This document shows positions 45,766-54,618 of a DNA stretch of 64,000 nucleotides, in pieces (position 1 is the first letter of the stretch; each line of letters opens with the position of its first letter). A model generated the notes under the pieces. The model did no database searches and was not told the origin of the DNA. It saw nothing but the letters and a program-made list of their open reading frames with translations. The position numbers and the translations under genes are program-made. The stretch is from DASWID01 sp049682815 (GTDB lineage: Bacteria > Desulfobacterota_D > UBA1144 > Nemesobacterales > CSP1-2): NCBI GenBank assembly GCA_049682815.1, contig JBAUII010000143.1, positions 1-64,000 on the forward strand, written 5' to 3'.

Positions 45766-45856
45766 AAGAAAAACCGTCGATTCGAAAACGAACTCGCTGA
45801 TACAGATTTCGAGTAAGGACGAATTTCTCAATTCGTCAAATCTAGTAATTCTTGTT

Positions 45857-46234
45857 TTAATTGAGAACCTTATATCCCCTTCCGATCATGCAATTTCTAT
45901 AAATTTGCTCATAATCTTTATTACCTTCATAGACTCCCTTAGCTCCACCGGCAACACCGCCTATAACCGAACCAAGGGCTAGGCCCTTGACAGTATCACC
46001 GGCAATTACCCCAATTAATGATCCGGTGCCCGCTCCAACTGCACCTCCAATTAATGCATCCTTGGCCACTGATTTCGTAGTACTTGTGTTTGCCTGTGCT
46101 AAAGCACGGCATTCTGCACGATCCTGATAATATTTATCATCACTTCGTACAGACTGAGGATCAATTACAGGATTATAAGTAGCACATGACGCTAACATGC
46201 CCATAATTGAAAAGGCAAAAATTATTTTTCTCAT
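45857..46234 (-). CDS. Glycine-zipper lipoprotein
   Basis: The 125-residue protein has a lipobox MLASC (Cys17). A central glycine zipper follows, with Gly/Ala small-residue repeats (ALIGGAVGAGTGSLIGVIAG; GSVIGGVAGGAKGV), able to insert in or span the outer membrane. The end YEQIYRNCMIGRGYKVLN, with an Asn-Cys-Met-x-Gly-Arg-Gly-Tyr motif, is often seen in this family. GGAGG precedes the ATG. Confidence 0.85.
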   Translation of the reverse strand: MRKIIFAFSIMGMLASCATYNPVIDPQSVRSDDKYYQDRAECRALAQANTSTTKSVAKDALIGGAVGAGTGSLIGVIAGDTVKGLALGSVIGGVAGGAKGVYEGNKDYEQIYRNCMIGRGYKVLN

Positions 46235-46325
46235 TACTATTAACCTCCGAAATTTTACTGTTGATTTGTATAATTTTCAATGTTCTAACGATTACACCTC
46301 AGCACATTGAATTTGCAATCTTGAT

Positions 46326-47003
46326 TTATTGTTTAACCTCTACGCCAACTTCCACAACGTCTCCACCAGCAGGTTCAACAACCGTAAATCCTTCTAATGG
46401 TTTATATTCACCCAACACGTAATCTCGGATAGTTAACACACATTTGGTAACGCCACTCTCTGGAAAACATGAATACAGCATCATGTTTCCAGCCAAACTC
46501 GTGCTACCGTCTTTTACAAGAACAGATGGTTGTAATCCAAAATTGTGAACATCAAATCCACCTTTATCGTTTTTTTGAACGTGAAACTCACCTTGGAATT
46601 GTACTTCGCTAGTCGTAAATGGTTCCTGTCCTTTATTCTCAATAGAAGTTTTTCTTACCTCTTCAGAAAATATAGCAGAACCACCCAAATTATGTACCAC
46701 ATCCCAAACATCAATTGTAATCTTTTGTTGAATTTCCCCATTTTTGCTGGTTGTGATTATTATCTTTACAGGTAGTTCAAATTGACCTTCATCAATATCA
46801 ATAGCCTTGCCAAAAATCCTCTCTTTTTTAACATCCGTTCCATCCTTTCTTATCTCACTTACAAGGGTTTTTCCTGCAAGTAAACTATCGTATAACTGCC
46901 TAAATTGATTAACAGTTAAAACTTCATCGCCCGCCTGAACATTGAGCAAACACAAGATGAAAACTACGAATGACACTGAAGTTATTAGAAGAGTTCTCTT
47001 CAT
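46326..47003 (-). CDS. Exported protein of unknown function
   Basis: I do not recognise this 225-residue protein. A signal peptide (about 1-25, ending VQAGD) precedes an all-beta-looking domain with two Cys late in the sequence (FPESGVTKC region) that may pair. GGAGGG lies at the correct distance from the ATG, so it is very likely expressed. It stands between a glycine-zipper lipoprotein and the NDH-2 fusion, both on the same strand. Confidence 0.75.
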   Translation of the reverse strand: MKRTLLITSVSFVVFILCLLNVQAGDEVLTVNQFRQLYDSLLAGKTLVSEIRKDGTDVKKERIFGKAIDIDEGQFELPVKIIITTSKNGEIQQKITIDVWDVVHNLGGSAIFSEEVRKTSIENKGQEPFTTSEVQFQGEFHVQKNDKGGFDVHNFGLQPSVLVKDGSTSLAGNMMLYSCFPESGVTKCVLTIRDYVLGEYKPLEGFTVVEPAGGDVVEVGVEVKQ

Positions 47004-47095
47004 TTACTCCCTCCTCGATTCATACCATCCGAATTTAAAATATTATTTTTACCGATGCAACGTGTTAATGCAAGAAAACATTTCAAAATAACCAA

Positions 47096-49120
47096 TTACC
47101 GCTGGGGTAAATGCTGGAGGACAAACTTCATAATTTTATCCATTCTAACATAACCCTTTAGTCTTCTAGTAACAAGATCTTCAACGACGGGCATCCATTT
47201 GATACCGTGAAGTCTCATGGTTGCGGCTACTGTAGGGGTGTCGTCATCTGCTGTGACTATAATTGGATCCGATTTCATAAATTCAAGCACTTTGGTGTCA
47301 CGCTTAATCCCGGAATCCACGGCGCGCCCAAAATCTGTCCTTGTTAAAATACCCTTCAATATGTTGTCATCATCAACAACGCAACAATATTCCAGAGGCT
47401 TTTCAATCAGTAGATTCAGCGCATCTTCAAATGTGTTATTGTTGCTCAACTGCGCAATCACAGGCTCAATAAACGAAGAAAACGGCTCGTTGTCTAGAAT
47501 CTTAAATGCTAATGGGAATTTCTGCCAGAGATCTCCGCCCCTTCTTTTCACTGCGTCGGCAAGAATTTCACGAAAAGGGGCCAGTGCGCTCGAAATCTGT
47601 TGAAAAATGTTTCTTCCCATTACAAGCACCTCGACAGGAGTTAGTGCCCGTATGCTCGCGTTGCGAGGACGATTATCAATCAACGCCATTTCCCCAAAAA
47701 AATCACCCGGGCCTAGAACGGCTAGGATATCTGGTGATTCACGTTCTTTACCGCCTCTAACGACCTCCACTTCCCCATTCGATATGACAAAAAAATTCGT
47801 CCCAGGATCACCTTCCATAATAATATAGTCTCCGGGTTCGTAGTGGGCCCTTGATATTCGATCTGTAGGATCAGCTTTTGGGTGGGCTAAATCACGTGAA
47901 TAGAAAAGATCCCAGGCCCAATCGAAGCCGACTTTTACTCTATGGGACAAAGAAGGCAGTTTAAGCATGTAGACTGTCCGCCATATAAACCAGGCGATAA
48001 AACCTGAAAAATGCATTCCAAATAACTCAGCGACCGCGTTATGTCCACCAATTGCGCACAGCTGACCGATTGGCTTGAAGTAAAAGGGTTTTGTTTTTTT
48101 CTCATTTAGAACCTGCATTATATTATTTGCAGTCTGCCTACCCTGCCTTTCGGCAAACTGTCCAGTTGGAGGACTGGGATTTCCATCAAACGAATTGACT
48201 ATATGAGCACAGTCTCCAATTGCCCATACATTATTGCATTCTTTGACTCGCATATCAGGCTCGGTGAGTATACGTCCTCGTTCTTTAGGCACTTCTAACC
48301 TAGCCAAAAATTGAGAGATAGAATTACCAATTGTACTAACAACTGTACCGCCCTGTATTAGCGTATCTCCACTTACACCCACTCCCTGAGGAGTCACAAA
48401 AGATACTCTGGTATTCAAAACTATCTTAATCCCGGCTTCTTCCATCTTAACTTTGGCAAAATCACGAAGCTTGGTGCTTACCTCGGGAAGAAGCTGATCC
48501 CTGGAATGTAGTATAGTCACTGAGATATCCTCAGGACTAATATTCTTGTAAAATTTCTGAGTCTCTCTTACCAAATCATTAATCTCTCCGGCAACCTCTA
48601 CTCCGCTGAAGCCTCCACCTACAACTATGAAAGAGAGATACCAACGTCTCAAACTAGGATCGTCACAGATCTCCGCATTCTCCATCTGTTGCATAATATG
48701 GTAACGCAACGCAATAGCATCACCCACATTTTTGAGTGGAAAACTGTGGTCAGCCATACCGGGTATGGCACCAAGATTTACAACCGATCCACTCGCTATC
48801 ACAAGATGATCATAATTCATCACGCCCACTCTGCTTTCCAAACCTTCGTATTCGACGGTGTTATTCACAAGATTTATTTTATTGATATCCTCAGTCCGAC
48901 AAAGCACCCCTGGCAACATCTGCCTAAGCGAAACGGCTACCGAATCAGGGTTTATTGACGCTCCTACAACTTCAGCTAAAAGCGGTTGAAAAACCATATA
49001 GTTTTCACTATTGAAGAGAACTATTTCGCATTCCTTTCTTGACAGTAGATTAAACAGGGTTTTGGCACACTTTACACCGGCAAAGCCTCCTCCAATTATT
49101 ACAATCCTCTTGGAAGACAT
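47096..49120 (-). CDS. NDH-2 type NADH dehydrogenase fused to cyclic-nucleotide and CBS domains
   Basis: The 674-residue protein has three parts. Residues 1-410 are a type II NADH:quinone oxidoreductase: FAD site IIGGGFAG (8-15), NAD(P)H site VVGGGFSGVEVAGE (166-179), second FAD motif VWAIGDCA (298-305), and a C-terminal amphipathic, membrane-binding segment near 371-410. Residues about 422-520 are a cyclic-nucleotide-binding domain with the phosphate cassette FFGEMALIDNRPRNASI (474-490). Residues about 545-670 form a CBS pair. NDH-2 passes electrons from NADH to quinone without proton pumping. The added domains suggest control by cAMP or a similar nucleotide and by adenylates. GAGG lies upstream of the ATG. 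Confidence 0.93.
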   Translation of the reverse strand: MSSKRIVIIGGGFAGVKCAKTLFNLLSRKECEIVLFNSENYMVFQPLLAEVVGASINPDSVAVSLRQMLPGVLCRTEDINKINLVNNTVEYEGLESRVGVMNYDHLVIASGSVVNLGAIPGMADHSFPLKNVGDAIALRYHIMQQMENAEICDDPSLRRWYLSFIVVGGGFSGVEVAGEINDLVRETQKFYKNISPEDISVTILHSRDQLLPEVSTKLRDFAKVKMEEAGIKIVLNTRVSFVTPQGVGVSGDTLIQGGTVVSTIGNSISQFLARLEVPKERGRILTEPDMRVKECNNVWAIGDCAHIVNSFDGNPSPPTGQFAERQGRQTANNIMQVLNEKKTKPFYFKPIGQLCAIGGHNAVAELFGMHFSGFIAWFIWRTVYMLKLPSLSHRVKVGFDWAWDLFYSRDLAHPKADPTDRISRAHYEPGDYIIMEGDPGTNFFVISNGEVEVVRGGKERESPDILAVLGPGDFFGEMALIDNRPRNASIRALTPVEVLVMGRNIFQQISSALAPFREILADAVKRRGGDLWQKFPLAFKILDNEPFSSFIEPVIAQLSNNNTFEDALNLLIEKPLEYCCVVDDDNILKGILTRTDFGRAVDSGIKRDTKVLEFMKSDPIIVTADDDTPTVAATMRLHGIKWMPVVEDLVTRRLKGYVRMDKIMKFVLQHLPQR

Positions 49121-49530
49121 TGAAGCAATCCTCTAATTATTTGTTTAAATCTTAAACGATGAGATGATACTTAATTATCTATAATAGTGTCAACACAAAC
49201 ATCACCACGAAAATGAACAGCCGTGGGGCTATGTTCAGGGTATCAGAAGATAAACAGACAGTCTCTTACGTTGCGAAGACAAAATGGTACCTAGCATGGA
49301 TGCCCACTTACCTTCAGCCAGAAAAATGCGGAGACAAGCCCTGAGGGACACCACCTCCGTTGTCATCCCCTAAATCATTTGGCGGGGATTCAAAGGCAAA
49401 AGCATGGCTTCCCGCCTACAATCCGCAAACGATGAGTTGGCGGGTTGACAGTGATCGCGAGGACATCGAAGCGAACGCCTATCCACATTGAATGAATAGT
49501 CCCGCAGCAAGCCGCAGGGAATTCGCGAGC
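49121..49530. repeat. Intergenic region with a degenerate palindromic repeat
   Basis: No gene is seen. At about 49361-49430 there is a repeat with TGTCATCCCC, a GGCGGGGATT block and GCATGGCTTCCCGCCTACAA. It is related to sequences at 60827-60919 and loosely to 10860-10935. It is downstream of nfo and upstream of the NDH-2 fusion gene, whose promoter must also be here. Confidence 0.6.
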
Positions 49531-50370
49531 TCAACTTCGCTTTAACTCTCTTAACTTATTCAAGTTTCTGATATCATCATCAATTCTTTCAAGAGGGGTC
49601 TCAACTATGAGATCTATGCTCTTTAAATTAGGATTGTTTACAATGTTTCTGAAACCCGTCAACCCTATAAACCCTTCTCCTATATGTTCATGTCTATCCT
49701 TCTTCCCACCTAATCTAATCTTTGAGTCGTTACCATGTAAAAGTTTCAATCTGTCTAAACCAATCATAGAAGTAAATTCTCTTATCACCTTGTTCAGCGC
49801 ATTCTTCGTCCTGATGTCGTATCCAGCCGCTAAAAGATGTGCAGTGTCTAGGCAGACCCCCAATTCGGAATTCCCAACCTTTTCAAGAATCTCATAGAGC
49901 TCTCCAAAAGTCTTGCCGATTGTCATCCCCTGTCCGGCCGAATTTTCCAAAAGGAGCTTAGTCTTATAATTTGACCTCTCCAAAACAATTTTTAATCCCT
50001 CTACAACTCTACTAATTGCTTTCTCACTTCCCATCTCCTTAGCACTGCCCATATGCGTCATTACATAGGTCGCTCCAATCACATCCCCCCTTTTGAGTTC
50101 CTCTTTGATTATTGCAATGGAAGAGCTTCTTATGTTTTTATCTTCCGAGGCAAGATTGATATAATAAGGAGTGTGAATGTAGTAATCTCGAAATGCGCAT
50201 CTTGAGCACACTCGCAAAAAAGATTCCACAGTTTTCTTGTCAAGTGGAGGAGGATTCCCACCTCGCGGTGACCGGGTAAACATCTGAAAACACTCGCAAC
50301 CGACTTCATGAGCTCGCTGGGGAGCCTTTTCGATTCCCCCGGCTATTGAGACATGGGCACCAAATTTCAT
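49531..50370 (-). CDS. nfo: Endonuclease IV (AP endonuclease)
   Basis: Nfo cuts DNA 5' of abasic sites in base-excision repair. The 279-residue TIM barrel has the metal ligands in MKFGAHVS (His6), THMGSA, LLLENSAGQG, GVCLDTAHLLAAGYD, LHGNDSK and RHEHIGEGFIG. These are the recognised family motifs with the three-zinc His/Glu/Asp set. The length is normal. It starts at the ATG at 50370 and stands alone. Confidence 0.96.
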   Translation of the reverse strand: MKFGAHVSIAGGIEKAPQRAHEVGCECFQMFTRSPRGGNPPPLDKKTVESFLRVCSRCAFRDYYIHTPYYINLASEDKNIRSSSIAIIKEELKRGDVIGATYVMTHMGSAKEMGSEKAISRVVEGLKIVLERSNYKTKLLLENSAGQGMTIGKTFGELYEILEKVGNSELGVCLDTAHLLAAGYDIRTKNALNKVIREFTSMIGLDRLKLLHGNDSKIRLGGKKDRHEHIGEGFIGLTGFRNIVNNPNLKSIDLIVETPLERIDDDIRNLNKLRELKRS

Positions 50371-50536
50371 CTGAGTGTTTAAAGACAGAAAGAAAAATTA
50401 TGGGAATTAACTTATGAGATTATTAACTTTAGTATCTTAGGTGAGTACTGTATGAATTTCTCAACAAAGATAACCGTCAGTCCGTTGAAAAGTAGCTTTG
50501 GAGCGAATGCCCCTTTATACAATCCAAACACTCTTA

Positions 50537-50755
50537 TTAATTTTGGTTTCTTAGCCACTTTTCCATCCATTCTTTGGTTTTTTCCGCATGATCCTTGCTG
50601 GAAGTATAGGATATAGTTTCATTGCCCAGATAAATACCCCAGTATTGGATAGGTTTATTCTTATCTTTGATAACTTGGTCCTTTCCATCCAAGCCAGGAT
50701 AAAAATTGATATCTCGGCTCGGCGTTACTTCAAGTGGCGCTATTGTTATAGACAA
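50537..50755 (-). CDS. Small protein of unknown function
   Basis: I do not recognise this 72-residue protein. It has no signal peptide or membrane helix. It is Tyr/Trp-containing (PIQYWGIYLGNE) and ends in a basic amphipathic helix (HAEKTKEWMEKWLRNQ). The TTG start has GGAGG ten bases upstream; an ATG nearer to it opens a different, six-codon frame. The composition looks like a genuine small protein, but no partner is suggested by its neighbours. Confidence 0.5.
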   Translation of the reverse strand: MSITIAPLEVTPSRDINFYPGLDGKDQVIKDKNKPIQYWGIYLGNETISYTSSKDHAEKTKEWMEKWLRNQN

Positions 50756-50931
50756 TTTTTCATTCCCTCCTATTGTTAATGTAAGTCAAATAATCGTTCG
50801 ATTGAACTCAACAAATTCGAATTACCCCTTAATTTATACACGTTAAAGTTTTTTTCAAGCAAATATTTAAAATAACGCAATTAGGATATCTCATCTTTTT
50901 TAGTCCATATACAATTAATTGTAATCTTTTA

Positions 50932-50960
50932 TTGACATAGGAAAATATTTTATTAAGAAT
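50932..50960 (+). promoter_or_regulatory. Possible sigma-70 promoter for the arginine decarboxylase gene
   Basis: A consensus -35 TTGACA at 50932-50937 is followed about 17 bases later by an AT-rich -10-like element (AAGAAT), about 65 bases upstream of the GTG start. The surrounding 200 bases are strongly AT-rich. The -10 box is weak, so this is a candidate only. Confidence 0.4.
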
Positions 50961-51022
50961 ATTCACGTCTTATTTTTTTAAATCAGGAACTCTACTAGAT
51001 ATGACCATTAGGAGGTAATTTC

Positions 51023-51565
51023 GTGGTACCTAAGAGTGCCTTTGTAACTAAAGGAGTGGGCAAGCATAAGGAAAAGTTAACTAGCTTCGAGATGGCGCTA
51101 CGAGACGCAAGGATTGCCGAATTCAACCTGGTTAAAGTATCAAGCATTTTCCCCGCAAAATGCAAGCTGATATCTACCTCAGGCGGATTAAAGCTGCTCA
51201 AGCCCGGACAAGTAGTATTTGTGGTCATGAGTGAGAACGCCACGGATGAACCAAACAGGCTGGTTGCAGCTTCTGTAGGAATGGCAATTCCAAAGGACCC
51301 GAATCGCTATGGGTATCTTTCTGAACACCACAGTTTTGGCCAGAATGACACGCTCGCGGGCGAGTATGCGGAGGACCTTGCTGCTTACATGCTGGCGACA
51401 ATATTAGATGCCCCCTTTGATCCTGACAAAAGCTATGATGAACAGAAAGATATTTGGAAGATAAGCGGCCATACAGTGAAGACCAGAAACGTAACACAAT
51501 CGGCCGTCGGTGATAAAAATGGTCTATGGACAACGGTGGTTGCCGCTGTTGTATTCGCGGCATAA
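51023..51565 (+). CDS. pdaD: Pyruvoyl-dependent arginine decarboxylase
   Basis: The 180-residue proenzyme makes agmatine from arginine, the first step of one polyamine route. Self-cleavage between two serines in LVKVSSIFPAKC (Ser40-Ser41) would give a small beta chain and an alpha chain blocked by the pyruvoyl group. The conserved GQVVFVVMSE and AASVGMAIPKD segments agree, as does the length. The start is GTG with AGGAGG nine bases upstream. It is transcribed alone, converging with recN. The family is best known from archaea and is patchy in bacteria. Confidence 0.92.
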   Translation: MVPKSAFVTKGVGKHKEKLTSFEMALRDARIAEFNLVKVSSIFPAKCKLISTSGGLKLLKPGQVVFVVMSENATDEPNRLVAASVGMAIPKDPNRYGYLSEHHSFGQNDTLAGEYAEDLAAYMLATILDAPFDPDKSYDEQKDIWKISGHTVKTRNVTQSAVGDKNGLWTTVVAAVVFAA

Positions 51566-51594
51566 AAATCGCTAGGCCCTCCAATAAGATCTCC

Positions 51595-53250
51595 TTAATG
51601 TTCGAACATTTCTCGCGCAGCCGCCAATGTTTTTTCTGTAATCTTGATACCACCCAGCATCCTCGCGATTTCCTTTATTATCTCTTCGTCGCCTAGTTCT
51701 TTGATATCAACCTTAGTCGAATCATTCTGAAATTCTTTTGTTACCTTGAAATGTGTATCCGCAAATTTCGCGACCTGAGGAAGGTGAGTTATACAAATTA
51801 TCTGATGACTTTTTGAAAGACTTTTGATCTTCTTGCCAACAGTCTCTGCTACTGCCCCTCCGATACCAGAGTCCGCTTCATCAAATATTAATATAGACCC
51901 GCCCTCCGCCCTTGAGATTACCTCTTTTAAGACCAGCATTATTCGCGAAAGCTCTCCTCCGGAAGCGACCTTTGACAGGGGCCTAGGCTTTTCATCAGGA
52001 TTCGCAGAAAAGAGAAAAGTGATCTTATCATAACCGTCTGAAGAGATTGCCTTTTTATCGAAATCGATGAGTAACTTACCACCTTTTATTCCCACTTCCT
52101 CAAGACGCCTCTCGACTTGACTCGAAAATCTCCCTGCTGCATCTAATCTTGCTTTCGAGAGTTCTCTTACACCATAATCCACCTTATTTTTCAGACGATC
52201 CACATCAGCTCGTAACCTTTTCTCCTTCTCTTCGAAATCAGTTAGATTTAATAGTTCTTCTCCCATCTCTTTTCGCTTCTCAATTAACTCTTCAATCGTA
52301 TTACCGTATTTTCTCTTTAATCTCTTTATCTCCAGTAGGCGATCCTCAATTTGACTTAATCTCTCTGGACTATAATGAATTTTAGAGCAATAATCTCTAA
52401 GACGAAAAGCCGAATCTTCAATCTCGGACATCCCCCTTTCCAGGGCTTCAGATAAACCTACTAAACTCTCGTCCGCCTTCGCAGCACTATCTATGCTGCT
52501 TTTAACCCTTTTCAATTTATCAATTATCGATTCGTCACTTTCGTACACAATTTCGTATGCCTCTTTTGAGACTGAAAATAGTTGTTCGGCATTCGACAAC
52601 TTCAATTTCTCGCGTTCAAGCTGCTGATCCTCTCCAACCTTTAGATTCGCCGAATCAATTTCACCACACTGAAACCTTAAAAAATCCTCTTTTTTCACTT
52701 GGCCATCATGGCGCATTCTCATTTCCTCTAGTTCCTTTTTGACCTCAACATAATCCCGGAAAAGCACAGAAAAGCTTAAGCAAATTTCCATTAATCCACC
52801 GAATTCATCAAGGACTTTCAATTGATTTCCTTCTCTTAGAAGACTCTGATGCTCGTGCTGGCTGAATACATCAATGATTCCATTTGTTATTTGACCAAGC
52901 ATCCCAATTGTGGCCAAGTCACCGTTTATATACACTCGTCCTTTTCCACTGATAGAAAAAACCCTCTTGATCAAAACCTCACCGCCGCCAGTTTGAATCC
53001 CTAAGGAACCCAGCCTTCCCAAGAACTCGCTATCATCGCTTACATCAAAAAGGGCCTCAACCTGGGCCTCATCCTCCCCGGACTTAATAAGGTCGGACGA
53101 TGCCCTGTCACCAAGGATAAAATTAATCGCATTCACGATTATGGATTTTCCCGCCCCTGTCTCCCCAGTAATGACGTTTAGACCACTGCCGAAATTTATT
53201 GTAATATCATCAACAATGGCAAAATTCTTAAGGGTAAGTCCGAGAAGCAT
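51595..53250 (-). CDS. recN: DNA repair protein RecN
   Basis: The 551-residue SMC-like ATPase acts in double-strand break repair. Walker A GETGAGKS (29-36) lies in the N-terminal head. Long charged coiled coils (about 150-360) form the arm. The C-terminal head has the signature ASGGELSRIMLVLK, Walker B ILIFDEADSGIGG and the His switch ITHLPQVA. It follows the sigma factor gene by five bases on the same strand and is probably cotranscribed with it and proA. Confidence 0.96.
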   Translation of the reverse strand: MLLGLTLKNFAIVDDITINFGSGLNVITGETGAGKSIIVNAINFILGDRASSDLIKSGEDEAQVEALFDVSDDSEFLGRLGSLGIQTGGGEVLIKRVFSISGKGRVYINGDLATIGMLGQITNGIIDVFSQHEHQSLLREGNQLKVLDEFGGLMEICLSFSVLFRDYVEVKKELEEMRMRHDGQVKKEDFLRFQCGEIDSANLKVGEDQQLEREKLKLSNAEQLFSVSKEAYEIVYESDESIIDKLKRVKSSIDSAAKADESLVGLSEALERGMSEIEDSAFRLRDYCSKIHYSPERLSQIEDRLLEIKRLKRKYGNTIEELIEKRKEMGEELLNLTDFEEKEKRLRADVDRLKNKVDYGVRELSKARLDAAGRFSSQVERRLEEVGIKGGKLLIDFDKKAISSDGYDKITFLFSANPDEKPRPLSKVASGGELSRIMLVLKEVISRAEGGSILIFDEADSGIGGAVAETVGKKIKSLSKSHQIICITHLPQVAKFADTHFKVTKEFQNDSTKVDIKELGDEEIIKEIARMLGGIKITEKTLAAAREMFEH

Positions 53251-53255
53251 TAAAT

Positions 53256-54596
53256 CTAATCAATAAAGCTTTTTAGCATCCCACCAACGTCTGAACCTTC
53301 GAGTTTTTCGAGAGATCTCTTCTCGATCTGTCTGATCCTCTCGCGTGTGAGAGAAAAATACCTGCCAATTTCATCCAGTGTATACGTTGTTTCAAAGCCA
53401 ATCCCAAATCTCATCTTTAGGATCTGCTCTTCTCTTGTTGATAAATTTGACAATGCAGCTCTCATCTTATCTGAAAGAGTCGCTTTGGCAACTGCTGAGT
53501 CTGGCGTTGGTGACTCCTCATCAGGTATAAATTCCAGAAGTGTGGTTTTCTCGCCGTCAAGTATGGGAGAATCGAGATGTACAACATCCTTTGTGGCATC
53601 TATAACCCTCTTCACTCCCTCTATAGAGATCCCAGACTTCTTAGAAATCTCCTCTGGAAATGGCTTTCTTCCCGTTTCTCTATGGATAATAGAGCTTATT
53701 TTATGCACTTTACTTGCCTGCTCCAGGACATAGACAGGTACCCTGATTGTTCTTGTCTGATCCAGTAATGACCTGGAAATTGCCTGGTGAATCCACCACG
53801 ATGCATAGGTTGAGAATTTAAAACCCTTTCGATGATCAAATCGTTCCACCGCCCTCATTAAACCAACGTTTCCTTCTTGAATAAGGTCAGGCAGAGGCAA
53901 TCCCCTACCCATATACCTCTTGGCTATGCTTACAACAAGCCTTAAATTGGCCTTGACGAATCTTTCCTTAAACCGTCGAGCCCTTGTCTGATAAGCCTTG
54001 GTTAACACACTATAACTTCGGATACGACCTGGAGTGAAATCTACTCTCATCCCCTTCTTTCTTTTGTAGCTCTTTACTAAATGACCCCTTTTGAACTTTC
54101 CGAGAGAAAAAGCCTTCAAACCAGATATTACTTCTTCCAAAGGTTCACCCAGCTTACTCTTGAAGACCTTTTCAAGAATTTTTTTTGCCTCCTTGGCCCT
54201 GGCCTCACACTTCTTTATTTTAGCAGATACCTCTACCTCCTGCTTTGGTGAAAGAAGTGGCTCCGTTCCCATCTCCTTGAAATATACTTGAAGTAGTCTA
54301 AACTCATCGTCAGGTGTCCACTCCTTTTTCTTTTTTCCAGTTACACCATCCTTAGAGCTTTCTAACTGAAGATCGAACCCTGCATCATCTAATTCAGACA
54401 TAATGGTCTCATCTATATCTAAAGGAATAAAGAAGTCCTCTTTTAAGACATCGATTTCCTCTAAAGAGTAATCATTATGAGAATTTTTCTTGATCTTGAT
54501 CCTTTTATTTGTATCTTTAGAAATTGATTTTACTCCCTTACTTACCTGTACTGAAATATGATTGCGCGAATTTGTTTTTAATCTTCTTCGTCTCAC
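53256..54596 (-). CDS. rpoD: RNA polymerase sigma-70 family factor (RpoD-like)
   Basis: The 446-residue sigma factor has region 1.2 (about 100-140), region 2 with LRLVVSIAKRYMGRGLPLPDLIQEGNVGLM and FSTYASWWIHQAI (the -10 recognition helix), and region 3. Region 4 is near the end, with the helix-turn-helix TLDEIGRYFSLTRERIRQIE. The N-terminal 90 residues are charged and lack a recognisable region 1.1. It is shorter than E. coli RpoD, so it may be the principal or an alternative group 2 factor. The GTG start is fixed by GGAGG seven bases upstream. It lies between proA and recN. Confidence 0.9.
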   Translation of the reverse strand: MRRRRLKTNSRNHISVQVSKGVKSISKDTNKRIKIKKNSHNDYSLEEIDVLKEDFFIPLDIDETIMSELDDAGFDLQLESSKDGVTGKKKKEWTPDDEFRLLQVYFKEMGTEPLLSPKQEVEVSAKIKKCEARAKEAKKILEKVFKSKLGEPLEEVISGLKAFSLGKFKRGHLVKSYKRKKGMRVDFTPGRIRSYSVLTKAYQTRARRFKERFVKANLRLVVSIAKRYMGRGLPLPDLIQEGNVGLMRAVERFDHRKGFKFSTYASWWIHQAISRSLLDQTRTIRVPVYVLEQASKVHKISSIIHRETGRKPFPEEISKKSGISIEGVKRVIDATKDVVHLDSPILDGEKTTLLEFIPDEESPTPDSAVAKATLSDKMRAALSNLSTREEQILKMRFGIGFETTYTLDEIGRYFSLTRERIRQIEKRSLEKLEGSDVGGMLKSFID

Positions 54597-54618
54597 TCAA
54601 CATCCTCCTTGTATTAAT

